This document shows positions 31,980 through 40,081 of a stretch of 57,553 nt of DNA, piece after piece (the first letter of the stretch is position 1; the number at the start of each line of letters is the position of its first letter). The notes under the pieces are model-generated. The model was not told the origin of the DNA. It did no database searches and saw only the letters and a list, made by a program, of their open reading frames with translations. The stretch comes from Streptomyces sp. CC208A (GTDB lineage: Bacteria > Actinomycetota > Actinomycetes > Streptomycetales > Streptomycetaceae), in contig NZ_JASCXN010000042.1 of NCBI RefSeq assembly GCF_030010625.1, positions 1 through 57,553 of the forward strand, in the 5' to 3' direction. A program made the translations under genes and the position numbers.

Positions 31980-32264
31980 ATGTCCGAGACGACGTACAAC
32001 ATCGGTGAAGGGCCCGCGACGCGCGTCAGCCTCTCCCTGCCCGAAGGGACCGCGGAGGCCATCCGCGCCCGGGTCGGGAAACGGGAGTTCTCCGCGTTCA
32101 TCGCCGCGGCCGTCGAGCGGGAGCTGCGCGGGCGCGTGCTGGACGAGTACCTGGCCGACTACGAGACCCGTAAGGGACCGGTCTCCGAGCAGGCGCGGCA
32201 GCGGGCACGGCAGGTGTTCGACGAGGTGTTCACCGAGGAAGACCAGTGGCCCGCCGCAAGCTGA
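31980..32264 (+). CDS. RHH-like antitoxin
   Basis: A 94-residue protein. TRVSLSLPEGTAEAIRARVG and KREFSAFIAAAVERELRGRV form a ribbon-helix-helix-like N-terminal half, and the C-terminal half is acidic (EEDQWPAAS ending). It overlaps the PIN gene by 19 nt, more than the usual 4. The palindrome at 31959-31975 is the likely operator. Confidence 0.8.
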   Translation: MSETTYNIGEGPATRVSLSLPEGTAEAIRARVGKREFSAFIAAAVERELRGRVLDEYLADYETRKGPVSEQARQRARQVFDEVFTEEDQWPAAS

Positions 32265-32659
32265 GTCATGAGGGGACGCTCGTCCTCGACAGCGAGGGAC
32301 TCTCCAAGCTGCTCGCCGATGACGAGACCGTGGTGGCCCTGGTGTCGGAGGCGCGCTCGCGGGGCATGGAAGTGGTGATCTGCGCACTCACCATCATCGA
32401 GGCCGTGCACGCCCGCACGGACAAGGCTCGGCTGAACTGGCTGCTGTCCGGCCTTCGCGTGATCCCCGTCGGGGACGAGGAAGCGAAGGCGGCCTCGGCC
32501 CTGTTGATGGGCGTCGGCCTGCACGGTCACAAGTACGCCATCGACGCGGCCGTGGCCGAGGCCGCCCTGCGGCAGCAGCGTCCCGTGGTCATGCTGACGT
32601 CCGACATCGACGACATGACCAGGCTTTGCGGCGACCGGGTCCGGCTCGTCGCCGTGTGA
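32246..32659 (+). CDS. PIN-domain toxin (VapC-like)
   Basis: A 137-residue PIN protein with the complete acidic set: D15 in TLVLDSEGLSKLL, E52 in ALTIIEAVHA, D100 in KYAIDAAVAEAAL and D120 in VMLTSDIDDMTRLC. It should be an active ribonuclease. It starts at GTG 32246 inside the antitoxin gene. It is followed by chimeric gene debris. It is the third PIN-type module in the window. Confidence 0.87.
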   Translation: MARRKLSHEGTLVLDSEGLSKLLADDETVVALVSEARSRGMEVVICALTIIEAVHARTDKARLNWLLSGLRVIPVGDEEAKAASALLMGVGLHGHKYAIDAAVAEAALRQQRPVVMLTSDIDDMTRLCGDRVRLVAV

Positions 32660-32690
32660 GGCACGCATCGGGCGACCGGGGGCGGTCCGG

Positions 32691-32834
32691 CTCGGCCGCC
32701 CCCGTGGGCTTCGGCGGTACCGTCGGCGTGGTGCGCCACGCCGAGCGTACGGGCGTCCCGGTGCAAGTCGTGCGGCCCGAGGGGACGAGCCGCTGCACGA
32801 ACACACCTGAGGACCCAGGCCAGGTCATCGGCCC
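32691..32834 (+). pseudogene. Chimeric remnant: SLOG tail fused to GNAT head
   Basis: Read forward, VGFGGTVGVVRHAERTGVPV then VQVVRPEGTSR parallels the SLOG C-terminus (GFGGTADVVAYAEGTGVPVR). It continues directly into CTNTPEDPGQVIGPL, parallel to the GNAT N-terminus (YTNTPEDVGLVVAPL). It is a divergent paralogue rather than a recent copy, and the gene order is reversed relative to 29.7-30.8 kb. No complete gene remains. Confidence 0.75.
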
Positions 32835-32840
32835 GCTCGG

Positions 32841-33386
32841 TCAGAGGCGGTCGAGGAGCATGAGGACCTCGTCCCTGTCGTCGTCGGGAGCGAGGCGGAG
32901 GGCGCCGGGCCAGCGGCCGACCTCGCGCCATCCGAGTGCGCCGTAGAACTTCTCCAGGCCTTCTCCTCCCCGGGCGGCGAGATGGAGCTGTTCGAGATCC
33001 AGCTCGTCGCGGGCGGTCCTCCGCAGCTCGCGCATGAGGGCGGAGCCGACTCCTTGTCCCCGGAACTCGGTGCGGGTCTGCAGGTGGTTGACCGTGCCCC
33101 AGTGCTCCACGAGCCGGTACGGGTCCCGGTTGAGGACGACCCATCCGGCGAGTGCGTCTCCGAATCGCGCGGTGATCAGGCGGCTGCGATCCGGGTGAAG
33201 CCGGTCGAGAATCCTGTCCATGACCGGTGCGACATCGCCGTCCTGGACGGGCGGGAAGGGAAACCCCGCGGCACCGCCCGCGTTGGTGACCGCTATCCAG
33301 CAGTCGATCAACTGGCGGCGGAGCCCGGAAGTGACCTCACGCCGATCGGTGACCTGCACGAGGTCCGGCACACGTTCGCTCGTCAT
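32841..33386 (-). CDS. GNAT-family N-acetyltransferase
   Basis: A 181-residue acetyltransferase. The acetyl-CoA loop is in LQTRTEFRGQGVGSALMREL (about 104-123). Other elements are ARFGDALAGWVVLNRDPYRL and EKFYGALGWREVGRWPGALR. ATG 33386 lacks a clear ribosome site, and gene debris (33412-33475) lies directly upstream, so its original promoter may be lost. Substrate unknown. Confidence 0.8.
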   Translation of the reverse strand: MTSERVPDLVQVTDRREVTSGLRRQLIDCWIAVTNAGGAAGFPFPPVQDGDVAPVMDRILDRLHPDRSRLITARFGDALAGWVVLNRDPYRLVEHWGTVNHLQTRTEFRGQGVGSALMRELRRTARDELDLEQLHLAARGGEGLEKFYGALGWREVGRWPGALRLAPDDDRDEVLMLLDRL

Positions 33387-33411
33387 GGAGGTGAGCATGC
33401 CAGGGGCCAAG

Positions 33412-33475
33412 GCCGAGCGTACGGGCGGCGTCCCGGTGCCGGTCTTCGCCGACGCCTGGAGCGTCACAGCGGAAA
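33412..33475 (+). pseudogene. Second SLOG-GNAT chimeric remnant
   Basis: AERTGGVPV (as in the SLOG tail) runs into PVFADAWSVTAESG, matching GNAT VPTFAERLERHSGE from 29.8 kb. Only about 64 bp are recognisable, with different breakpoints from the copy at 32.7 kb. Confidence 0.6.
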
Positions 33476-33516
33476 GCGGTCGGCAGGAGAGAGTTCACCG
33501 GCCCCGGCTCCGCCCC

Positions 33517-33864
33517 TCAGGAGGACGTCCCCTCCTGCCGCTCGCGACCCCAGGCCGCGAGGGGTTCCAGGGCTTCGTTGAGGCGGATGCCGTCCTTGGT
33601 GAGGGCGTACTCGACGCGTGGGGGCACCTCGTCGTACGCGACGCGGTGGACGATGCCGTCCGCCTCCATCTCGCGCAGGTGGGAGGCGAGGACCTTCTCG
33701 GTGATGCCCGGGAGGAGCCGTCGCAGTTCTCCGAAGCGGCGGTGCGGCTGCTCGTGGAGCGCCCAGAGGACGAGCACCTTCCACTTGCCGCCGATCACCT
33801 CCATCGCGGTGTCGATGCCGCAGACGTGTCCGCCGCCCGCCCTGGGCCGGTTCGGCGTCGCCAT
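33517..33864 (-). CDS. HxlR-family transcriptional regulator
   Basis: A 115-residue winged-helix regulator. CGIDTAMEVIGGKWKVLVLW (near residue 16), HRRFGELRRLLPGITEKVLA and VEYALTKDGIRLNEALEPLA are diagnostic of HxlR, including the conserved N-terminal cysteine often used for redox or electrophile sensing. It starts at ATG 33864 (strong GGAGG-type site) and is divergent from an imine-reductase-like gene, its likely target, across a short palindromic operator. Confidence 0.92.
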   Translation of the reverse strand: MATPNRPRAGGGHVCGIDTAMEVIGGKWKVLVLWALHEQPHRRFGELRRLLPGITEKVLASHLREMEADGIVHRVAYDEVPPRVEYALTKDGIRLNEALEPLAAWGRERQEGTSS

Positions 33865-33906
33865 GCCCCACCCCCTCCTGACCTGCTCGCTCACTTCAGG
33901 GTAACC

Positions 33907-33924
33907 ACCCACTTCGGAGTGGGT
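33907..33924. promoter_or_regulatory. HxlR operator candidate
   Basis: ACCCACT-TCGG-AGTGGGT is a perfect 7-bp-arm inverted repeat in the 98-bp divergent region between the HxlR and oxidoreductase genes. Confidence 0.7.
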
Positions 33925-33962
33925 ACTTGAGCAGGCCGGAGCCCTCGCACAGCCTTGGGGAC

Positions 33963-34847
33963 ATGACAGCGAACCCACTTCACAAGACCCCCGCCGCCCT
34001 CCTCGGTCTCGGCGCCATGGGTACCGCCCTCGCCCGCGCCTGGCTCGCCGCCGGGCACCCGCTCACCGTCTGGAACCGCACCGCCGGCCGGGCCGGGGCC
34101 CTGGCCGCCGAGGGCGCGTCGGTCGCCGCGAGCGCCGCCGACGCCGTCGCCGCGCACGGGCTCGTGATCGTCTGCCTCCTCGACGACGACTCGGTCGGCG
34201 CGGTCCTCGACGGGATCGACCTGACCGGCAAGGACGTCGTCAACCTGACCACCACGACCCCCACTCAGGCCCGCGAGCGGGCCGCCTGGGCGACCGCCCG
34301 GGGCGCCCGCTACCTGGACGGCGGCATCATGGCCGTCCCGCCGATGATCGGCGTCCCGGAGGCCGGGGGCTACGTCTTCTACAGCGGCTCGCCGGAGCTG
34401 TTCGAGGAGCACCGGGGGACCCTCGCCGCCCCGACCGGGGCCCGTTTCGTCGGCGCCGACCCGGGGCACGCCGCCCTCCACGACGTGGCCCTGCTCAGCG
34501 CCATGTACGGGATGTTCGCCGGCGCCGCGCACGCCTTCGCGCTGATCCGGAAGGAGGAGATCGATCCGGCCGGCTTCGCCCCGCTGCTCGCCGAATGGCT
34601 CTCAGCCATGGCCGGGCCGCACGTCGCGCAGACCGCGGACCAGCTGAAGAGCGGTGACTACACGACGAACGTGGTCAGCAACCTGGGCATGCAGACGGCG
34701 GGCACGCCCGCCTTCCTCGCCACCGCCGAACAGCAGGGCGTGAGCCCGGAACTGATCAGCCCCTACTTCGAGTTGATGCGCCGTCGCCTCGCGGAGGGTG
34801 CCCCGGAGGAGGACCTGACCGGTGTGGTGGACCTGCTGCTGCGGTGA
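33963..34847 (+). CDS. NAD(P)-dependent oxidoreductase of the imine-reductase/6-phosphogluconate-dehydrogenase-like family
   Basis: A 294-residue protein. The Rossmann motif LLGLGAMGTALARAWLAAGH is followed by the NADP-type TVWNRT. YLDGGIMAVPPMIGVPEAGG and VFYSGSPELFEEHRGTL match imine reductases (IREDs) and beta-hydroxyacid dehydrogenase relatives. The C-terminal helical domain (DVALLSAMYGMFAGAAHAFA) supplies the dimer interface. It likely reduces cyclic imines or similar compounds. ATG 33963 is preceded by GGGGAC. It is paired with a divergent HxlR regulator, a frequent arrangement. Confidence 0.87.
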   Translation: MTANPLHKTPAALLGLGAMGTALARAWLAAGHPLTVWNRTAGRAGALAAEGASVAASAADAVAAHGLVIVCLLDDDSVGAVLDGIDLTGKDVVNLTTTTPTQARERAAWATARGARYLDGGIMAVPPMIGVPEAGGYVFYSGSPELFEEHRGTLAAPTGARFVGADPGHAALHDVALLSAMYGMFAGAAHAFALIRKEEIDPAGFAPLLAEWLSAMAGPHVAQTADQLKSGDYTTNVVSNLGMQTAGTPAFLATAEQQGVSPELISPYFELMRRRLAEGAPEEDLTGVVDLLLR

Positions 34848-34871
34848 CGGCGGCCGTGCGGTGCGGGGACG

Positions 34872-35486
34872 TCAGAAGAGGGTGCGAAGCAGCATGCCCG
34901 GGATCACGTAGAACGTCAGGAGCCAGGCGGCCGTCAGGGTCACCGCCGTGCCCACGCAGGCTCCGAGGGTCAGCCACAGGGGCGCCCAGGCTCCGAGCAG
35001 GGTGTCCTTGTCCGGGGCTCCCTGGAGGTACCAGACGGTGCGGTACGGGAGGGGGGCCACGTTCGGGCCGCCTGCCGTGCGCGTGTGTTCGTGCTGACGT
35101 CCTGTCACGTCGGTGACCGCGAAGACGTGCTGGTGCACTCCCTTGGTGGTCTTTCTGCGGACGAACCGGGCCCGTACCCGCTTGCCTCGGCGCGCGATCC
35201 GCCACAGGAGCAGGAAGCAGCCACCCGTCATCGATCCGGCGACGCAGACGAAAGCACCGACGCCGCCGCCGATGAACGAGACGAGCAGGACGGCCAGGAT
35301 CCCGATGAGCGGGTTCTCCCAATCGCCTGCCACGGTGCCGGCCGTGTACAGCGCGACGCCGTGGGCGGCGAGCAGCGCGAGTACGCCTCTGAGCACGAGC
35401 TGCGTCCGGGTGTAGCGCTCGCGCAGCCGCGGCTTCGCGCCGGACACCACGGTGTCGCGCGGCGGCGCGGCCGGGGCGGGCGGCAC
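34872..35486 (-). CDS. Membrane protein, three to four spans
   Basis: A 204-residue protein from GTG 35486. Hydrophobic spans are LVLRGVLALLAAHGVALYTA, NPLIGILAVLLVSFIGGGVG, GAFVCVAGSMTGGCFLLLW and, near the C-terminus, TLGACVGTAVTLTAAWLLTF. A hydrophilic domain (RKTTKGVHQHVFAVTDVTGR) lies between. I recognise no family. Its 5' end abuts the breakpoint with the truncated protease at about 35.55 kb, so its own start may also be affected. Confidence 0.65.
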   Translation of the reverse strand: MPPAPAAPPRDTVVSGAKPRLRERYTRTQLVLRGVLALLAAHGVALYTAGTVAGDWENPLIGILAVLLVSFIGGGVGAFVCVAGSMTGGCFLLLWRIARRGKRVRARFVRRKTTKGVHQHVFAVTDVTGRQHEHTRTAGGPNVAPLPYRTVWYLQGAPDKDTLLGAWAPLWLTLGACVGTAVTLTAAWLLTFYVIPGMLLRTLF

Positions 35487-35547
35487 GTGCTGCCGCGGTA
35501 CGGGGCTGCGCCGGGCCGGCGCGCGCGGGGGCGAAAGCGCGTCGGTG

Positions 35548-37325
35548 AGGACTGGGTCAAGGTCCCCGGCAACGCCTCCACCTACGGCGACAACTCCGTG
35601 GAGGACAACGGCGGTTCGTGGGCCTTCATCCAGGACACCGGCGACGCCTGGTGGGACGCGCAGATCGCGGCCGGCAAGACGCCCGCCGAGATCGACGCGT
35701 ACCTCGCCCAGTTCGACGTCTGGGACCGCAACGACTGGGACCACGACGGCGACTTCGACGAGCCCGACGGCTACATCGACCACTTCCAGGCCGTCCACGC
35801 CGGCATGGGCGAGGACGCCGGCGGCGGCGCCCAGGGCGAGGACGCCATCTGGTCGCACCGCTGGTACGTCAACGGCGACGACTACGGCCTGACCGGACCC
35901 GTCGTGGCCGGTACGCAGAACAAGGCGGGCGGCGCCCGCATCGGCCAGTCCACGTACTGGCTCGGCGACTACACCACCGAGGGCGAGAACGGCGGACTCG
36001 GCGTCTTCTGCCACGAGTTCGGCCACGACCTCGGCCTTCCGGACTACTACGACACCAACGGCGGCGAGAACTCCACCGCCTTCTGGACCCTCATGAGCTC
36101 CGGCTCCTGGCTCGGTCACGGCGACGCCGCCAACGCCGGCATCGGCACCCACCCGGGTCTGATGGGCGCCGAGGAGAAGCTCTTCCTCGGCTGGCTCGAC
36201 TACGCCGACGCCCCGCTCGGCTCCGACGGCACCCACACCCTCAGCCCGGCCGCCCTCCAGCAGGCCGGCAAGGCGCAGGCCGTCCGCGTCGCGCTCCCGG
36301 ACAAGACCACCAGCACCACCTACACCACCCCGGCCTCGGGCACCGGCGCCTGGTGGACCGGCTCCGCCGACGGCCTCAACCAGTCCCTCACCCGCTCCGT
36401 CCCGGCCGCCTCGCGGATCACCGTGAAGGCGAGCGCCTGGTACGAGATCGAGGCCGACTACGACTACCTCTTCGCCGAGTACTCCCTCGACGGCGGGGCG
36501 AACTGGCTGCGCGCCGGCGCGGCCGTCGACGGCTCCTCGGCCGGCCGCTGGACCACCCTGCGCTACGCGTACGACGCCCAGGGCAAGCCCTCGCTCTTCC
36601 GCTTCCGCTACCAGACGGACGGCGGCGTCCACTTCGCCGGCGCCTTCCTGGACGACATCGCGGTCTCGTCCGGCGGTACGACGCTGCTGACCGACGACGT
36701 CGAGCAGGGCGCCAACGGCTGGACCGCGCAGGGTCGCTGGAAGATCTCCACCGGCACCGAGACGGTCACCTCCGCGCGCTACTACCTCCTGGAGAACCGC
36801 GAGTACGTCGGCGCCGACGCGCTCCTCGCCGAGGGCCCGTACCAGTTCAGCAAGGGCATCACCGCCCCCGACTGGGTCGAGTACTTCAAGTACCAGAACG
36901 GCATGCTCGTCTGGTACGTCGACCGGTCCTACGACGACAACAACGTCAGCGCCCACCCCGGCGCCGGCTCCGCCATGGCCGTCGACGCCCGCCCGACCCC
37001 CTTCCGGTACGCCGACGGCACCGCGCCCAGCAACCGGCGCCAGCCCTTCGACGCCACCTTCGGCCTGGAGGCCACCGACGCCACCTGCCTCCACAAGGAG
37101 GTCCTCGCGGGCAAGGGCAAGCAGCAGACCGTCCAGACCCTGGCCGCCTGCGCCCCGTCGGTGCCGGGCATCCCGGTCTTCGACGACACCGACCCGAACG
37201 CCTACTACGACACCTCGGCGCCGCAGGCCAGCGTCAAGGTCGCCGGGCACGGCGTGAAGGTCACCGTCACCGGCGACGCCGGCGACGACCTGACGATCAG
37301 CGTGAGCAACCCCGCCGCGCACTGA
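35548..37325 (+). pseudogene. 5'-truncated immune inhibitor A (M6) metalloprotease
   Basis: About 590 codons of an InhA-type M6 protease. The reading frame is intact with HEFGHDLGLPD zinc motif, MSSGSWLGHG downstream, and the C-terminal domain with FAGAFLDDIAVSSGGTTLLT. The family is about 780 residues: signal peptide, propeptide and the first catalytic strands (about 190 residues) are missing. Homology begins abruptly at DWVKVPGN with no start codon or ribosome site; further upstream the frame runs antisense to the membrane gene. It marks the right border of the island. It is likely unexported and inactive. Confidence 0.88.
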
Positions 37326-37342
37326 TCGGTCACCGCAGCGGA

Positions 37343-37387
37343 CGAGGGCGGTACGGGAGGGCGTTCAGTCCTTCCGTACCGCCCTCG
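37343..37387. terminator. Inverted repeat between the protease remnant and otsB
   Basis: A 14-bp perfect stem (37343-37356 with 37374-37387) and a 17-nt loop. The right arm lies in the last codons of otsB (stop at 37365-37367). It is a terminator candidate for convergent transcripts. Confidence 0.5.
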
Positions 37388-38207
37388 CCAGTTCCGCGAG
37401 CAGCGCCACCACCCCCGCCGGGCCCTCCACCGACAGGTCCGCGCGCTCGGCGAGCTCCGGGACCTCGCTGGAGCCGGAGCAGACCAGCAGGCCCGGCAGG
37501 CCGTCGCCGCGCAGCTTCTCCACCGCCGCGAAGGCCGGCAAATCGCCCAGGTCGTCCCCCGCGTACAGGACGGAACCCGCGCCCCGCTCCCGTACGAACT
37601 CCGCCAGCGCCACCCCCTTGTCCATGCCCGGGGGCCGCAGCTCCAGGACCAGCCGGCCGGGCTCCAGGACCAGGCCGTGGGCGGCGGCCAGGTCGCCGAG
37701 GGGGCCCTTGAGGGCGTCGAAGGCGTCCTGCGGGGCCTGGGCACGGCGGGTGTGGACAGCGACCGCGCGGCCCTTCTCCTCGATCCAGACACCGGGCCAG
37801 GCGCCGTGCCGGTGGAGGAAGCCGGGGAGCTCGGCGCGGACGGCGGCGACACCGGGGTGCGGGGCGGGGGCCGTGACCGTACCGGTGACGGCGTCCCAGC
37901 GCTCGGCGCCGTAGTGGCCGAGGACGGTGAGGCGGTCCAGGCCGGGGACGCCGGCGAAACCGCCGTGGCGGACGGCGACCCCGGCGGGGCGGCCGGTCAC
38001 CACGACGACGGCGGCCAGGTGCGGGGCGAGGGCGGCGAGCGCGGGGACGGCGCCGGGGTGGGCGCGGGCCTGCTCGGGGTCGGGGACGATCTCGGCGAGC
38101 GTCCCGTCGAAGTCGAGGGCGACGACGGCCTCGGAAGGACGCGCGAGGAGCGCGTCCAGGCCGTCGCGGCCGGCGGGTGTGGCCGGGTGCGGAAGGCTGC
38201 TGACCAT
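37365..38207 (-). CDS. otsB: Trehalose-6-phosphate phosphatase
   Basis: A 280-residue HAD phosphatase removing phosphate from trehalose-6-phosphate. Motif I is VVALDFDGTLAEI, with VVVVTGRPAGVA (motif II) and VLYAGDDLGDLPAF (motif IV). The cap region includes GHYGAERWDAVTG and LELRPPGMDKGVAL. It starts at ATG 38207; longer forms add non-coding-like sequence. It completes the OtsAB pathway with the synthase at 22.5 kb, from which the island separates it. Confidence 0.95.
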   Translation of the reverse strand: MVSSLPHPATPAGRDGLDALLARPSEAVVALDFDGTLAEIVPDPEQARAHPGAVPALAALAPHLAAVVVVTGRPAGVAVRHGGFAGVPGLDRLTVLGHYGAERWDAVTGTVTAPAPHPGVAAVRAELPGFLHRHGAWPGVWIEEKGRAVAVHTRRAQAPQDAFDALKGPLGDLAAAHGLVLEPGRLVLELRPPGMDKGVALAEFVRERGAGSVLYAGDDLGDLPAFAAVEKLRGDGLPGLLVCSGSSEVPELAERADLSVEGPAGVVALLAELARAVRKD

Positions 38208-38270
38208 GCCTCCGACCCTACCGAGGCGGCCGTCCGCCGTCAGCGTGGCCGGACTCACCCCCGGAGACGT

Positions 38271-38522
38271 TTACCGTCGGCGCTCCTTCGCCTGGCGGAC
38301 CCGGCGCAGGCGGTTGACGGTCACCGGGTCGTGGGCGAGCGCCCGCGGGTCGTCGAGGAGCGCGTTGAGGAGCTGGTAGTAGCGGGTCGGCGAGAGGCCG
38401 AGTCCTTCACGGACGGCCCGCTCCTTGGCACCGGGGCCGGGCCAGGAGCGGCGCTCGACGGCGAGCACCGCCTGCTCCAGCTCCCCGAGGCCACCACTGT
38501 CCCCCGGCGTCTCTTCGGTCAT
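38271..38522 (-). CDS. DUF3263 protein
   Basis: An 83-residue protein with the DUF3263 signature ERRSWPGPGAKERAVREGLG then LSPTRYYQLLNALLDDPRAL. It is a small actinobacterial helical domain, HTH-like, of unknown function. It ends in a basic tail suggesting DNA binding. It lies between otsB and the sugar-binding lipoprotein gene, where homologues are also found, as I recall. Confidence 0.88.
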   Translation of the reverse strand: MTEETPGDSGGLGELEQAVLAVERRSWPGPGAKERAVREGLGLSPTRYYQLLNALLDDPRALAHDPVTVNRLRRVRQAKERRR

Positions 38523-38546
38523 ACGGTCAACCTATATACAAGTGCG

Positions 38547-39818
38547 CTACTCCGCCGCCTCCGCCGCCGTCGCGGTGCGGGCGATGGCGTTGAGGACGTC
38601 GGCCGGGCGGCCGGTGGGGGTGACGGCCTTGCCGATGTCCTGCTTGATGGTCTCGCTGACCTTGGCCCAGGAGGTCTTGCCGACCGGCGGGAGCTGGGCG
38701 GTGGGCAGAGCCTTGAGGAACTCGTGCAGGGAGGCGTGCTCGGCCTCGCCCTGCATGCGGGTGGAGGCGCTGACGGTGACGGGCAGCAGGTCGTTGTCGC
38801 CGGCGAACTTCAGCACGTTCTCGTCGCTGAAGACGAAGTCGAGGAAGGCGCCTGCCTCCTTGCGGTGGCCGTTCTGCTTGAAGGCCATGATCCAGTCGGC
38901 GACGCCCATGGCCGCCTTGGCCGGTCCCTCGACGCCGGGCAGCGGGGCCTGGCCGACCTTGACGCCCTGCTTGGCGGCCTCCTGGAGGAGCGAGGGGTGG
39001 CCGTTGAGCATGCCGACCTCGCCGCGCGCGAAGGCGGCGAAGGCGGCCTTGCGGTTGAGCTTGCCGGGGGCGACGGGGCCGGTGAGGCCCTTGCCGACCA
39101 GCTCGTCCTTGAGCCAGGTGAGGGTCTCGACGTTCGCCGGGGAGTCGATGGCGTACCGGTCGGAGTCGTCGGTCCAGCCGCCCCCGCCGGCGAGCAGCCA
39201 CATCAGGGACTCGGCCTGGGCCTCCTCGGGGCCGAGGGGGAGCGCGAAGGGGGTGCGGACGCCCTCGTCCTTGAGCTTCCTCGCGGCGGCGGCCAGCTCG
39301 TCCCAGGTGGTGGGGGCCTTGAGCCCGGCCTTCTCGAAGAGGTCGGCGTTGTAGAAGAGGGGGCGGGTGGAGGCGGCGAAGGGCAGCCCGTACTGGGTCT
39401 GGTTCCGTTCGCCGGCGTCGACGAGCGGCGGGAGGAAGTTGGCCTGGACGGGGATGCTGAGGAGGTCGTCGGCGGAGTAGAGCTGTCCGGCGGCCGCGTA
39501 GTCGGCGTAGGCGCCGATCTGGGCGATGTCGGGGGCCTGCCCGGCCTCGACCAGCTCGGCGACCTTGCGGTCGACGTCGTCCCAGGACTCGATCTGGACC
39601 TGGACCTTGATCCCGGGGTGGCTCGCCTGGAAGGCGGCGACGAGGTCGTCCCAGTACTTCTTGGTGGTGGTGCCGCCGGTGAGGTCGTAGTCGGCGGCGA
39701 CCAGGCGCAGGGTCACGTCGCCGCCGTCACCGCCGAGGGTGCCGCAGCCGGCGACCGTGGCGGTCAGGCCCAGGGCGGCGGCGGCCGCGGTCAGTCCAAG
39801 GAATCGTCGCCGCTCCAC
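38547..39818 (-). CDS. Sugar ABC transporter substrate-binding lipoprotein (Tat-type signal)
   Basis: A 423-residue SBP_bac_1 protein. The N-terminus ERRRFLGLTAAAAALGL is a twin-arginine signal, followed by lipobox VAGC. The body has GQAPDIAQIGAYADYA, YGLPFAASTRPLFYNADLFE, APTTWDELAAAARKLKDEGV and FARGEVGMLNGHPSLLQ. I chose GTG 39818 (GGTGG upstream) rather than GTG 39830. It is divergent from nagK and shares a region with a DasR-like box, so it probably binds an amino sugar or oligosaccharide (chitin or wall-derived). No permease genes lie beside it. Confidence 0.87.
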   Translation of the reverse strand: MERRRFLGLTAAAAALGLTATVAGCGTLGGDGGDVTLRLVAADYDLTGGTTTKKYWDDLVAAFQASHPGIKVQVQIESWDDVDRKVAELVEAGQAPDIAQIGAYADYAAAGQLYSADDLLSIPVQANFLPPLVDAGERNQTQYGLPFAASTRPLFYNADLFEKAGLKAPTTWDELAAAARKLKDEGVRTPFALPLGPEEAQAESLMWLLAGGGGWTDDSDRYAIDSPANVETLTWLKDELVGKGLTGPVAPGKLNRKAAFAAFARGEVGMLNGHPSLLQEAAKQGVKVGQAPLPGVEGPAKAAMGVADWIMAFKQNGHRKEAGAFLDFVFSDENVLKFAGDNDLLPVTVSASTRMQGEAEHASLHEFLKALPTAQLPPVGKTSWAKVSETIKQDIGKAVTPTGRPADVLNAIARTATAAEAAE

Positions 39819-40038
39819 GGCTTCATCCACCTTTTGCTCGTCATTGAGCGCTCGTCTTCGGGCAGCGGTGAGCTGCGTGTACCTATGGGGGAGAGGTGAA
39901 AGTCTCTCCCACCCCGGACAAGAGGTCTACACCACTTGGGTCTCACTTCGGCAACCCGGGTGGACCTTCGCCACAAAGCCCCCACCCTTCCCCCGCACCC
40001 CGCCCTCGAATTTGTATCCGAGCGCAACAATCCTCGGC

Positions 40039-40074
40039 AGTGGACTAGACCTTTAGGCGGGTCTCGCGCGAGAC
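40039..40074. promoter_or_regulatory. DasR-responsive-element-like site and an adjacent palindrome
   Basis: AGTGGACTAGACCTTT (40039-40054) matches 13 of 16 positions of the dre consensus form AGTGGTCTAGACCACT. GTCTCGCGCGAGAC (40061-40074) is a perfect 14-bp palindrome 7 bp before nagK. In S. coelicolor nagK-nagA is a known DasR (GntR) target; the binding here is inferred. Confidence 0.7.
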
Positions 40075-40081
40075 TGTTCCC

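Noticed and set aside
31432..32271. Plus-strand 279-codon frame before the third toxin-antitoxin pair
   Set aside because: Arg/Pro-rich, and it runs out of frame through the antitoxin gene, which has clear RHH-like features.
24000..35550. Integrase, transposase or att-site-flanked mobile element explaining the island
   Set aside because: No such gene and no direct repeats at the edges were found; the borders look like microhomology joins.
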